A stretch of DNA of 16,497 nt from Acetobacteraceae bacterium (GTDB taxonomy: Bacteria; Pseudomonadota; Alphaproteobacteria; Acetobacterales; Acetobacteraceae), in contig DAHWBL010000489.1 in assembly GCA_027323595.1 (NCBI GenBank), positions 1-16,497 of the forward strand, read 5' to 3'. The notes beneath the pieces were generated by a model. That model did no database searches and was not told the DNA's origin. It saw only the letters and a program-made list of their open reading frames with translations. A program made the position numbers and the translations under genes. Shown in pieces: positions 1-7,506 of the stretch (position 1 is the stretch's first letter; every line of letters begins with the position of its first letter).

Positions 1-2
1 AG

Positions 3-869
3 CGCATCCGTGCCATCTTCGAGCATGTGCGCCCCGAGCTGGTGTTTCATGCCGCGGCACTGAAGCATGTGCCCATGGTCGAGGCGAACCCGATGGAGGG
101 CATGCTCACCAACGCCGCCGGCACGCTCAACGTCGCCGACGCCGCGCGCGCCACCGGTGCCGCGGCGATGGTGTTCATCTCCACCGACAAGGCGGTTAAT
201 CCGTCCAGCCTGATGGGTGCCTCCAAGCGGCTTGCCGAGATGTATTGCCAGGCGCTCGACATCGCCGCGTGCACGAGCCCCGCGCCGGCGATGCGCTGCA
301 TCACCGTGCGTTTCGGCAATGTGCTGGGCAGTACCGGCTCGGTGGTGCCGCTGTTCCGCCGCCAGCTCGCCCGCGGCGGCCCGCTCACCGTCACGCATCC
401 CGACATGCAGCGTTATTTCATGACCGTGCGCGAGGCGGTCGGGCTGGTGCTTGAGGCCTCGGTGGTCGGCCTTGCCGGTGCGGCGCTGCCCGGCGGGCGC
501 GATGGCGGCATTTTCGTGCTCGACATGGGGCCGCCGGTGAAGATCGTCGATCTGGCGCGGCGCATGATCCGGCTTGCCGGGCTGGTGCCCGGGCGTGATG
601 TGGAAATTCGTTTCACCGGCCTGCGCCCTGGCGAAAAACTATTCGAGGAATTGTTCCATGGGCACGAGCCGCCGGTGCCCACCGGCCATCCGGGCCTGCT
701 GATGGCTGCCCCGCGCACCGCCGACCCGGCCATCGTCGGCCGCGCCATCGAGGAGATCGCCATCGCCTGCCGCGCCGGCCAGACCCGCCTTGCCTTCGAG
801 ATGCTGGGCCGTCTGGTGCCGGAATTCGATCATAATCCCGGCGGAGTGGCGACCACCGCCCGCGCCTGA
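3..869 (+). CDS. CapD/FlaA1-family nucleotide-sugar 4,6-dehydratase, C-terminal part (5' end outside window)
   Basis: Extended SDR enzyme of the CapD/FlaA1/PglF type, which dehydrates UDP-GlcNAc-like sugars for surface polysaccharide or glycan synthesis. The reading frame is open from base 3 and has no start, so about 288 C-terminal residues are visible; full-length relatives of about 600 residues carry N-terminal membrane helices and the Rossmann glycine motif upstream. Visible family marks are FHAAALKHVPMVE near the beginning, the catalytic stretch STDKAVNP followed by MGASK (the Met-x3-Lys that replaces Tyr-x3-Lys in this family), RFGNVLGS, and the late FTGLRPGEKLFEEL. It ends 11 bp before a sugar aminotransferase on the same strand, the usual partner that aminates the 4-keto product. 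The family is certain; the exact substrate cannot be read from the sequence. Confidence 0.93.
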   Translation, partial: RIRAIFEHVRPELVFHAAALKHVPMVEANPMEGMLTNAAGTLNVADAARATGAAAMVFISTDKAVNPSSLMGASKRLAEMYCQALDIAACTSPAPAMRCITVRFGNVLGSTGSVVPLFRRQLARGGPLTVTHPDMQRYFMTVREAVGLVLEASVVGLAGAALPGGRDGGIFVLDMGPPVKIVDLARRMIRLAGLVPGRDVEIRFTGLRPGEKLFEELFHGHEPPVPTGHPGLLMAAPRTADPAIVGRAIEEIAIACRAGQTRLAFEMLGRLVPEFDHNPGGVATTARA

Positions 870-880
870 CCACAGGAGCC

Positions 881-2029
881 ATGATGACCGACACATCTTC
901 CCGCGCGCCGATCGCCTTTCTCGATTTGCGTCCGCAGCGCGCGCGCATCGAGGCCGCGTTGCGTGCCCGGCTCGATAAGATTCTCGAAAGCTGCCAGTTC
1001 GTGCTCGGCCCTGATGTCGTCGAGCTGGAAGCCCGCCTCGCCGCGTTCTGCGGTGCGCGCCATTGCGTCGCCGTCAGCTCCGGCACCGACGCGCTGCAGA
1101 TCGCGCTGATGGCCGACAATATCGGCCGTGGCGATGCCGTGTTCATCCCGGCCTTCACCTACACCGCGACCGCCGAGGTTGCGACGGTGCTGGGCGCCAC
1201 CCCGGTTTTCGTCGATATCGAGCCCGCCACCTTCCAGATCGACATCGCCAACCTGCGTGCGCGCATCATCGAGGTTCGCGACGCCGGCAAGCTGCGCCCG
1301 CGCGCCATCATGGGCGTGGACCTGTTCGGCCAGCCGGCGGACTGGCCCGCCATCAACGCGCTCGCCACCGAGTTCGGCCTCGTCACCATCGATGACGCCG
1401 CGCAGTCCTTCGGCGCCAGCCTGCACGGCAAAATGCTGGGCGGCATGGCGCACGCCACCGCCACCAGCTTCTTCCCGTCCAAGCCGCTCGGCGCCTATGG
1501 CGATGGCGGCGCGCTGTTCACCGACGACGACGCCCGCGCCGCGCTGTTTCGCAGCCTGCGCAGCCACGGCGAGGGCGCGCAGCGGTACGAGGTGCTGCGC
1601 ACCGGCATGAACGGGCGGCTCGACACCATCCAGGCGGCGGTGCTGCTGTGCAAACTCGATGTGTTTGCCGACGATCTTGCCGCGCGTGCCGCCATTGCCG
1701 ATCTGTATGATCGCCGTCTCGCCGGCGCGGTGCAAATTCCCGCGCGCGTGCCGAACAGCACCAGCGCCTGGGCGATCTATTCCATCCTGCTGCCCGACCA
1801 GCCCACCCGCGACCGCCTCGCCGCCGCCCTGCGCGCGGACGGTGTGCCGAGCGCGATCTATTACCCCAAGCCGCTGCACCATCAGCCCGCCTATGCGGCG
1901 CTGCATGACGGCGCGGCGCTGCCGGTGTCGGAAACCATCGGCGGACGCATCCTCGCCCTGCCGCTCTATCCGGACCTGCCGCATGCCGACGCCGAGCGCA
2001 TCTGTGACGCGGTGCTCGCCAATCTTTGA
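881..2029 (+). CDS. DegT/DnrJ/EryC1/StrS-family PLP-dependent sugar aminotransferase
   Basis: Fold-type I aminotransferase that transfers an amino group to a keto sugar nucleotide. It has 382 residues, normal for the family. Visible features are the N-terminal FLDL, SSGTDAL (residues 66-72, phosphate binding), IPAFTYTATAEV, the cofactor-binding DDAAQSFGA (Asp172, Gln175), and the PLP lysine Lys201 in FFPSKPLGAYGDGG. AGGAG at 874-878 precedes two adjacent ATGs (881 and 884); the second has the better spacing, so the first residue is uncertain. It lies directly behind the CapD-like dehydratase, which suggests a two-step conversion of UDP-GlcNAc to an amino-deoxy sugar as in PglF/PglE or PseB/PseC; a WbpE-like role is also possible. 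It ends 9 bp from the convergent monooxygenase gene, with no clear terminator between them. Confidence 0.93.
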   Translation: MMTDTSSRAPIAFLDLRPQRARIEAALRARLDKILESCQFVLGPDVVELEARLAAFCGARHCVAVSSGTDALQIALMADNIGRGDAVFIPAFTYTATAEVATVLGATPVFVDIEPATFQIDIANLRARIIEVRDAGKLRPRAIMGVDLFGQPADWPAINALATEFGLVTIDDAAQSFGASLHGKMLGGMAHATATSFFPSKPLGAYGDGGALFTDDDARAALFRSLRSHGEGAQRYEVLRTGMNGRLDTIQAAVLLCKLDVFADDLAARAAIADLYDRRLAGAVQIPARVPNSTSAWAIYSILLPDQPTRDRLAAALRADGVPSAIYYPKPLHHQPAYAALHDGAALPVSETIGGRILALPLYPDLPHADAERICDAVLANL

Positions 2030-2038
2030 GGAAAAATA

Positions 2039-3340
2039 TCAGAACTCCCGCAGCACGCCGCGCAGGTCGGTGCCTTCATAGGCGCTGCGCACCACCCCGC
2101 GGCGTTGCAGCGCGGGCACCAGTCCCTCGGTGATCTCGGCGATGTAGCGCCGGCTCACCCGATGGAACGGTGCCTTGATCAGGAACCCGTCGCCGCCCAC
2201 CGCCTCCATCGCCGCGGCCATCTGGTCGGCCACCGTCTCGGGCGAGCCGATCAGCTCGATCGATGAGGTGGTGCCGCCATCACGCACCAGTTGGCGCAGC
2301 GTCTTGCCGCTGCCCCACTGGCAGAATTTGTCGAGCGAACCGCTCTCGCCATTGGTGGTGAGGTGCGGCAGTTCGCGGTCCAGGTCGTATTGCGAGAAAT
2401 CGATGTCGGTGAACGAGCCGTACAGCGCCAGCGCGCGCTTGACGAATTCATCCGATCCAGTGACCCGCTCGAACTTTGCCATCGCCTCGGCGTCGGTCTC
2501 GGCCAGCACCGGGGCGGCGAGGAAGAACACCTTGATCTCGTCGGGGTCGCGCCCGATCGCGGCGGCGCGGGCGCGAATGTCGTCGCGGTAGGCCTTCATC
2601 CCGGCCACGCCATTGGCGGTGGCGATGATCGAATCCGCGTGCCGCGCGGCGAACGCGCGCCCGGTCGGTGATCCGCCGGCCTGCACATAGGTGCAGCGCC
2701 CGCCTGGCTGCGGCGCGGTGTTGAGCGGCCCACGACAGGAAAAATATTTTCCCTTGAAATGGATCGGTCGCACCTTGTCATGATCGGCATAGACGTCGCG
2801 CGCGCGGTCGATCACGATCGCGTCGGGGTCCCATGAGCCGAACAGAAGATTGACGACCTGCATGAATTCCTCGGCCATCTCGTAGCGCAGCTCGCGCGGC
2901 GGCAGTTCGTCCATGCCGAAATTCTGCGCCGCCGTGTCCTCGCCGCTGGTGACGATGTTCCAGCCGAAACGCCCGCCGGCGATGTGGTTCAGCGTGGCGC
3001 ACAGCCGCGCCAGCAGGAACGGCGGATAGGCCATGGTGGACAGCGTCGCGACCACGCCCATGCGCGTCGTGGCGGTGCCGATCAACGCGGCGAGCGGCGC
3101 GGGGTCATGCTTGGGCGCCATGATCGCCGCCTTCAGATAGGCCTGCGTGGTGCCGCCATAGGCTTCCGACAGCATCAGCGTGTCTTCGAGCATGATGTAG
3201 TCAAAGCAGGCCCGCTCCAGCGCCTGCGCCATCTCGACATAAAAGCGCCCGTCCCAGGGCTGCCCGCCATTGCCGAACGGCTCGTTCCATTCGTCGGCGG
3301 CAAAGTTGGTGAACCAGGCGAGATGGAATTTGCGCGTCAT
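2039..3340 (-). CDS. NtaA/SnaA/DszA-family FMN-dependent monooxygenase (luciferase-like)
   Basis: Bacterial luciferase-like flavin monooxygenase of the nitrilotriacetate/pristinamycin/dibenzothiophene-sulfone monooxygenase group, using FMNH2 from a separate reductase to oxidise C-N or C-S containing small molecules. The 433-residue product has the subgroup's marks: MTRKFHLAWF start, GGRFGWNIVTS (122-132), HFKGKYFSCRGPLN (194-207) and QAGGSPTGRAFAARHAD (220-236). The start at 3340 is chosen because a GGAGG lies 8 nt upstream on the minus strand and the conserved N-terminus begins there; the frame is open further upstream without similarity. It follows nasA by 61 bp in the same direction, so it could be read through from the nitrate operon, perhaps as a nitrogen- or sulfur-scavenging enzyme. 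The substrate is unknown and no flavin reductase partner is visible. Confidence 0.92.
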   Translation of the reverse strand: MTRKFHLAWFTNFAADEWNEPFGNGGQPWDGRFYVEMAQALERACFDYIMLEDTLMLSEAYGGTTQAYLKAAIMAPKHDPAPLAALIGTATTRMGVVATLSTMAYPPFLLARLCATLNHIAGGRFGWNIVTSGEDTAAQNFGMDELPPRELRYEMAEEFMQVVNLLFGSWDPDAIVIDRARDVYADHDKVRPIHFKGKYFSCRGPLNTAPQPGGRCTYVQAGGSPTGRAFAARHADSIIATANGVAGMKAYRDDIRARAAAIGRDPDEIKVFFLAAPVLAETDAEAMAKFERVTGSDEFVKRALALYGSFTDIDFSQYDLDRELPHLTTNGESGSLDKFCQWGSGKTLRQLVRDGGTTSSIELIGSPETVADQMAAAMEAVGGDGFLIKAPFHRVSRRYIAEITEGLVPALQRRGVVRSAYEGTDLRGVLREF

Positions 3341-3401
3341 CGGGCGGACCTCCGGTCGTGGAACCATCGGTCCCGCAAGAAGCGCGCCAATTCTGGTGCG
3401 G

Positions 3402-5981
3402 TTATGCCGGTACCGGCACGCGCGCGAGCAGTGCGGCGATCTCAGGCCGGCAGGAGCCGCAGCCGGTGCCCGCGCGCGTGGCCGCACCGACCGCGGCCAC
3501 ATCGTCCGCGCCGGCCGCGATCGCGCCGGTGATCGCCGCACTGTCCACACCATGGCAGATGCACACCGACGCGGATGCCGCCGCCGCCCCCGGTGGCGCG
3601 CCGGCCAACAGCGCCGCGCGCTCGCCTGGCGCCACCGCCGTGCCGATGCGCCCGGCCAGCCAGTCCCGCGCGGGCAGCAACGGTGCGGGGCCGACGAACA
3701 GCACCATCCGCAAGATGCCTTGCCTGATCAGGGCGATTCGGAACCGCCCGGCATGCGCGTCGCACAGGCGCGGCGCGCTCGCCGGCAGATCGAGCCGCTC
3801 GACCAGCCGGGCGAACGCCGCTTCGGGTTGTTCCGGCCCGGCGAGTTCGTGCCGCCACACGCCGCCCGGCTGGGCGATCAGCGCGCACCATGGGGCAAGC
3901 GATGGGCGCGCGGTGTCGGCGAGCAGAAAGCCGAACCAGCCCGCCGGCCAGGGCGAGAGCGCCACCGGCGTATGTTTGAACTCCGGCTGGCCGCTGAGCG
4001 GATCGACAAAATCATTGACCACGTCATTGATCCGCCCCTGCGCGCACAACGCGGCGGTCCAGTGCATCGGCGCGAACAGCTCGCCGCGCCGCTGCCCGCG
4101 ATCATGGCGCACCCGCAGCACCGCGGCACCTTCGCGGCTGCCGACCCGCGCGAGCGCGCCGTCGATGAGCGCGCAGTCATCGGGATGCACCGCCACGAAC
4201 GGCTCGCCGACATGCGCCATCAGCCGCGGCACCAGCCCGGTGCGCGTCATGCCGTGCCATTGATCGCGAATGCGTCCGGTGTTGAGCAGGAAAGGAAACT
4301 CCGCATCCGTCCGGCCCGCGGGCGGGCGTGGTGACACCGCCACCATCCGCGTCGGTGCGGCCCCCCCGGCAAGCCGCGCGGGCGCCGGCCCCTCCGCCGG
4401 GCAGGGCCAGCGGGTCGGGCCGAGCGCGTCATAGGCCGCGTCGGAGATCGCGGCGAGCGAGGAGATGTCGAAAACCCGAGCCCCGTCATTGCGAAAACCG
4501 GACAGCGCCGCATGCTCGCGAAAAATATCCGCCGGGCCCCGCCAGGAAAACGCCGCGCCATGGCCCATCCGCGCCGCCACCTGCGCGATCGCCCACCAGT
4601 CCGCCCGTGCCTGTCCGGGCGCGGGACGAAAGGCGCGCTGGCGGCTGATCATGCGTTCGCTGTTGGTGACGGTGCCGTCCTTCTCGCCCCAGCCCAGCGC
4701 CGGCAACTGCACATGCGCGAAGCCCAGCGTGTCGGAGTTCGCTGAAACTTCCGAAACGGCGACGAAATCGCACGCCGCCAGAGCGGCCCGCGCGGCGGCC
4801 GCGCGCGGCAGCGAAAACGCCGGATTGGTGCCGATGATCCACACCGCGCGCACCTCCCGCCGCCCGATCGCGTCGAACAGTTCCACCGCTTTCAGCCCCG
4901 GCCGGAGCGCCAGACCAGGTGCCTGCCAGAACTGCGCGAGCAGCGCGTGATCGCCCGGCCGGTCCCATTCCAGATGGGCGGCAAGCATATTCGCCAGCGC
5001 CCCGGTCTCGCGCCCGCCCATCGCGTTCGGCTGTCCGGTCACCGAGAACGCGGTCGCGCCCGGCTTGCCGATTCTGTTGCTGCCGACATGCACGTTCAGG
5101 ATCGCCGTCACCTTGTCGGTGCCCGAGCTGGACTGATTGACCCCCTGGCTGAACAGGGTCACCGCGCGCGGTGTGGCGGCGAACCAGTCAAAAAACCTTG
5201 CGACGTCGCCTTGGGCCAGATCGCAGGCGGTGGCGACCGAGGCGATGTCGGGCATGGCCGCGCGCGCCGCGGCCACGGCCTCGCCATCGGCATACGCGCC
5301 GAGCTGGCCGAGGTCGGCGAGATGGCTGAGCAGGCCACAGAAAAGCGCGACATCGCTGCCCGGCCGCAGCGGCAGATGCAGGTCCGCGTCCTGGCATGTC
5401 GCGGTGCGGCGTGGGTCGATCACCACCAGTCGCCTGGCCGGGTCGGCGGCGCGCGCGGCGACGATGCGCTGATACAGCACCGGATGACACCAGGCGGTGT
5501 TGGAGCCGACCAGGATCAGCAGGTCGGCGGCTTCGAGATCGTCGTAGATCCCCGGCACGATATCCTCGCCGAACGCGCGCCGATGCCCCGCCACCGCGCT
5601 GGCCATGCACAGCCGCGAATTGGAATCGATGTTGGCGGTGCCGAGGAAGCCCTTGGCGAATTTGTTGGCTGCATAATAATCTTCGGTGAGCAACTGGCCC
5701 GAAACATAGAGCGCGACCGAGTTCGGGCCGTGTCGGGCGATGGTGTTGGTGAACGCCGCGGCGATGCGGTCGAGCGCGGGGCCCCAGCCGGAGCGCGCAC
5801 CGTCCAGGTGTGGTTCCAGCAGGCGGCCTTCGAGGCCCAGGGTTTCGCCCAGGGCCGCGCCCTTGCTGCACAGCCGTCCCGCGTTCGCCGGGTGCGCGGG
5901 GTCGCCGTGCAGCGTGCCATCGGGTTGCGCCACCACCCCGCAGCCGACGCCGCAATACGGGCAGGTGGTCCTAATAGACAT
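3402..5981 (-). CDS. nasA: Assimilatory nitrate reductase catalytic subunit with C-terminal BFD-type [2Fe-2S] domain
   Basis: Cytoplasmic molybdoenzyme reducing nitrate to nitrite. Of 859 residues, the N-terminus carries the [4Fe-4S] ligands Cys7, Cys10, Cys14 and Cys38 (TCPYCGVGC and LCSKG, with Lys40 the usual electron-relay lysine). SNSRLCMASAVAG holds Cys125, the expected Mo ligand; the Mo-bisMGD domains and a C-terminal molydopterin-dinucleotide-binding segment follow. The last 55 residues form a BFD-like [2Fe-2S] domain with Cys807-x-Cys809 and Cys841-x2-Cys844, as in Klebsiella-type NasA, a docking point for a flavoprotein donor. The start at 5981 overlaps the end of the upstream flavoprotein gene by 11 nt, indicating translational coupling; an in-frame extension upstream lacks family similarity. 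It is the last nas gene of the operon. No Tat signal is present, as expected for an assimilatory enzyme. Confidence 0.96.
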   Translation of the reverse strand: MSIRTTCPYCGVGCGVVAQPDGTLHGDPAHPANAGRLCSKGAALGETLGLEGRLLEPHLDGARSGWGPALDRIAAAFTNTIARHGPNSVALYVSGQLLTEDYYAANKFAKGFLGTANIDSNSRLCMASAVAGHRRAFGEDIVPGIYDDLEAADLLILVGSNTAWCHPVLYQRIVAARAADPARRLVVIDPRRTATCQDADLHLPLRPGSDVALFCGLLSHLADLGQLGAYADGEAVAAARAAMPDIASVATACDLAQGDVARFFDWFAATPRAVTLFSQGVNQSSSGTDKVTAILNVHVGSNRIGKPGATAFSVTGQPNAMGGRETGALANMLAAHLEWDRPGDHALLAQFWQAPGLALRPGLKAVELFDAIGRREVRAVWIIGTNPAFSLPRAAAARAALAACDFVAVSEVSANSDTLGFAHVQLPALGWGEKDGTVTNSERMISRQRAFRPAPGQARADWWAIAQVAARMGHGAAFSWRGPADIFREHAALSGFRNDGARVFDISSLAAISDAAYDALGPTRWPCPAEGPAPARLAGGAAPTRMVAVSPRPPAGRTDAEFPFLLNTGRIRDQWHGMTRTGLVPRLMAHVGEPFVAVHPDDCALIDGALARVGSREGAAVLRVRHDRGQRRGELFAPMHWTAALCAQGRINDVVNDFVDPLSGQPEFKHTPVALSPWPAGWFGFLLADTARPSLAPWCALIAQPGGVWRHELAGPEQPEAAFARLVERLDLPASAPRLCDAHAGRFRIALIRQGILRMVLFVGPAPLLPARDWLAGRIGTAVAPGERAALLAGAPPGAAAASASVCICHGVDSAAITGAIAAGADDVAAVGAATRAGTGCGSCRPEIAALLARVPVPA

Positions 5982-7506
5982 CGCGGCGGTAGCGTCCCTG
6001 CCGCGCCAGGGCAACGATCCAGTCCTGTGCCTGATGTTCGCTGAGTTTTCCCTGTCGCATCGCGATCCGGCGCAGTGCGGCGTCCACGTCGCGTGCCATT
6101 CTGGTGGCGTCGCCGCAGACGTAGAAATACGCGCCATCCTGCAACCAGCGCCACAGATCGTCAGCGGCCTCGATCATCCGGTCCTGGACGTAGAGCTTGG
6201 CTTTCTGGTCGCGCGAGAAGGCGAGATCAAGCCGCGCGAGCGTGCCGTCGGCGAGCCAGGCTTCCAGCTCCGGCCGGTAGAGAAAATCATCCGCGCGGGT
6301 GCGATCACCAAAGAACAGCCAGGCGCGGCCGCGCTGCGCGTGCACCGCGCGATGCTGAAGAAAGGCGCGGAACGGCGCGATGCCGGTGCCCGGACCCACC
6401 ATGATGATCGGCGTCGACGGATCGTCGGGAAGGCGAAAATGGCTGCTCTGCACATGCGCCATCACCGGGCCATGGCCGATCGCGCGGTCGCCGAGGAAGC
6501 CGCTCGCCACGCCTGCGCGCGCGCGCCCCCGACGCGTGTCGCGCACCACCGACACGCACAGATGCACCTCGCCAGGGGCCGCATCCGGCGCGGAAGCGAT
6601 CGAGTACAGCCGTGGCTGCAACGCCGGCAGGCTGCGCGCGAGGTCCGCCACCGGCGGGCGGGCGCTGTCGAAAACACTGAGCAGATCGAGAAGATCGCCA
6701 TCCTGCGGGGCGGCATCGTCGTCGCCGTCCGACAGCGCGCGCAGCGCCTTCGCCTGTGCCGGGTTGCTCGCCGCCATCGCCAGCAGGTCGGTGGTGCGAT
6801 CGAGCGGGCGCGCGATCGCCAGATGCGACCCGAACGCATCGCGCAGCGGGCGCATCTGCCCGTCCGGGCAGGGCACCAGCTCCTCGCCGGACAAACCAAG
6901 CGCTGCGATGCAGCCGTCGACCAGCGCCGGATCGTTGGGTGCCGCAAGGCCCAGCGAATCGCCGGGCAGATAGGTCAGTCCGGAATCGGAAAGATCGAGC
7001 ACGACATGGCGCACGTCCTTGTCCGAGCCAGACCCGGTCAATCGATGCGACTTCGTGACGACAACGGCGCGCCCCTTCGGCTCGGCCGCGACGCTCACCA
7101 GCGCGGGTGCCGCGACCGCGGGGGCGTCGGCCAGCAGCGCCTTCAGCGCCCGCATGGTTTCCTTGCCGCCAGGCACGCACAGCGACGCGCTGGTTTCGCG
7201 CCCCTCGGCGAGCGCCTGGGAATAGGTTTCGCACAGGTGGCCGCACTGGCCGCAATCAAGCTGCGCCATCGCCGCCATCAGCCGCCGCGCGAGCGGGCGC
7301 CCCTCGGCCAGCGCCTGCCGCTCGGTGAGCGACAGCGCGGGATCATGCCAGGGAAATTCCTCGGCCTCGACCATCGGCGCGGGCGCGGCGGTGGTGGCGC
7401 CCGGCCCGTAGAGGCCGGAGAGAAATCCGTTCAGCCAGGCGCGCTGCGCGACGGTGAAGGGCGCGTTCGTCGGGATCAGCGGAATCGGCGGCGGCATGGC
7501 GTTCAT
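5971..7506 (-). CDS. CysJ-like NADPH flavoprotein reductase with [4Fe-4S] domain in place of flavodoxin domain
   Basis: Probable NADPH-dependent electron donor for the nitrite (or nitrate) reductase. The 511-residue protein resembles the C-terminal two-thirds of sulfite reductase flavoprotein: FAD-binding RLYS (299-302) and GVASGFL (332-338), the nucleotide-site GPGTGIAPFRAF (371-382), SRDQKAKLYVQ (431-441, residues that in CysJ and P450 reductase recognise the NADPH 2'-phosphate), YVCGD (462-466) and the terminal RRDVY. No FMN flavodoxin domain is present. Instead residues 84-114 contain Cys85, Cys88, Cys92 and Cys110 in a CGQCG...C-x-PGG arrangement matching the RnfB/CO-dehydrogenase-type Fe-S domain (PF04060). 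The N-terminal FTVAQRAWLNGFLSGL resembles CysJ's N-terminal segment. The start at 7506 shares ATGA with the nirA stop. The electron path NADPH to FAD to [4Fe-4S] to NirA or NasA is inference. Confidence 0.9.
   Translation of the reverse strand: MNAMPPPIPLIPTNAPFTVAQRAWLNGFLSGLYGPGATTAAPAPMVEAEEFPWHDPALSLTERQALAEGRPLARRLMAAMAQLDCGQCGHLCETYSQALAEGRETSASLCVPGGKETMRALKALLADAPAVAAPALVSVAAEPKGRAVVVTKSHRLTGSGSDKDVRHVVLDLSDSGLTYLPGDSLGLAAPNDPALVDGCIAALGLSGEELVPCPDGQMRPLRDAFGSHLAIARPLDRTTDLLAMAASNPAQAKALRALSDGDDDAAPQDGDLLDLLSVFDSARPPVADLARSLPALQPRLYSIASAPDAAPGEVHLCVSVVRDTRRGRARAGVASGFLGDRAIGHGPVMAHVQSSHFRLPDDPSTPIIMVGPGTGIAPFRAFLQHRAVHAQRGRAWLFFGDRTRADDFLYRPELEAWLADGTLARLDLAFSRDQKAKLYVQDRMIEAADDLWRWLQDGAYFYVCGDATRMARDVDAALRRIAMRQGKLSEHQAQDWIVALARQGRYRRDVY

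Noticed and set aside
830..1984. Open frame of 384 codons on the minus strand opposite the aminotransferase
   Set aside because: Covers almost exactly the real gene in antisense, low-complexity Gly/Arg/Ala composition, no motif and no ribosome site.
2030..2038. Possible bidirectional terminator between the convergent aminotransferase and monooxygenase genes
   Set aside because: Only 9 bp separate the stops, and no hairpin with T-tract was recognised across the junction.
3270..4334. Open plus-strand frame opposite the monooxygenase start and nasA C-terminus
   Set aside because: Antisense shadow with Arg/Ala-rich sequence; nasA and the monooxygenase have clear conserved motifs on the other strand.
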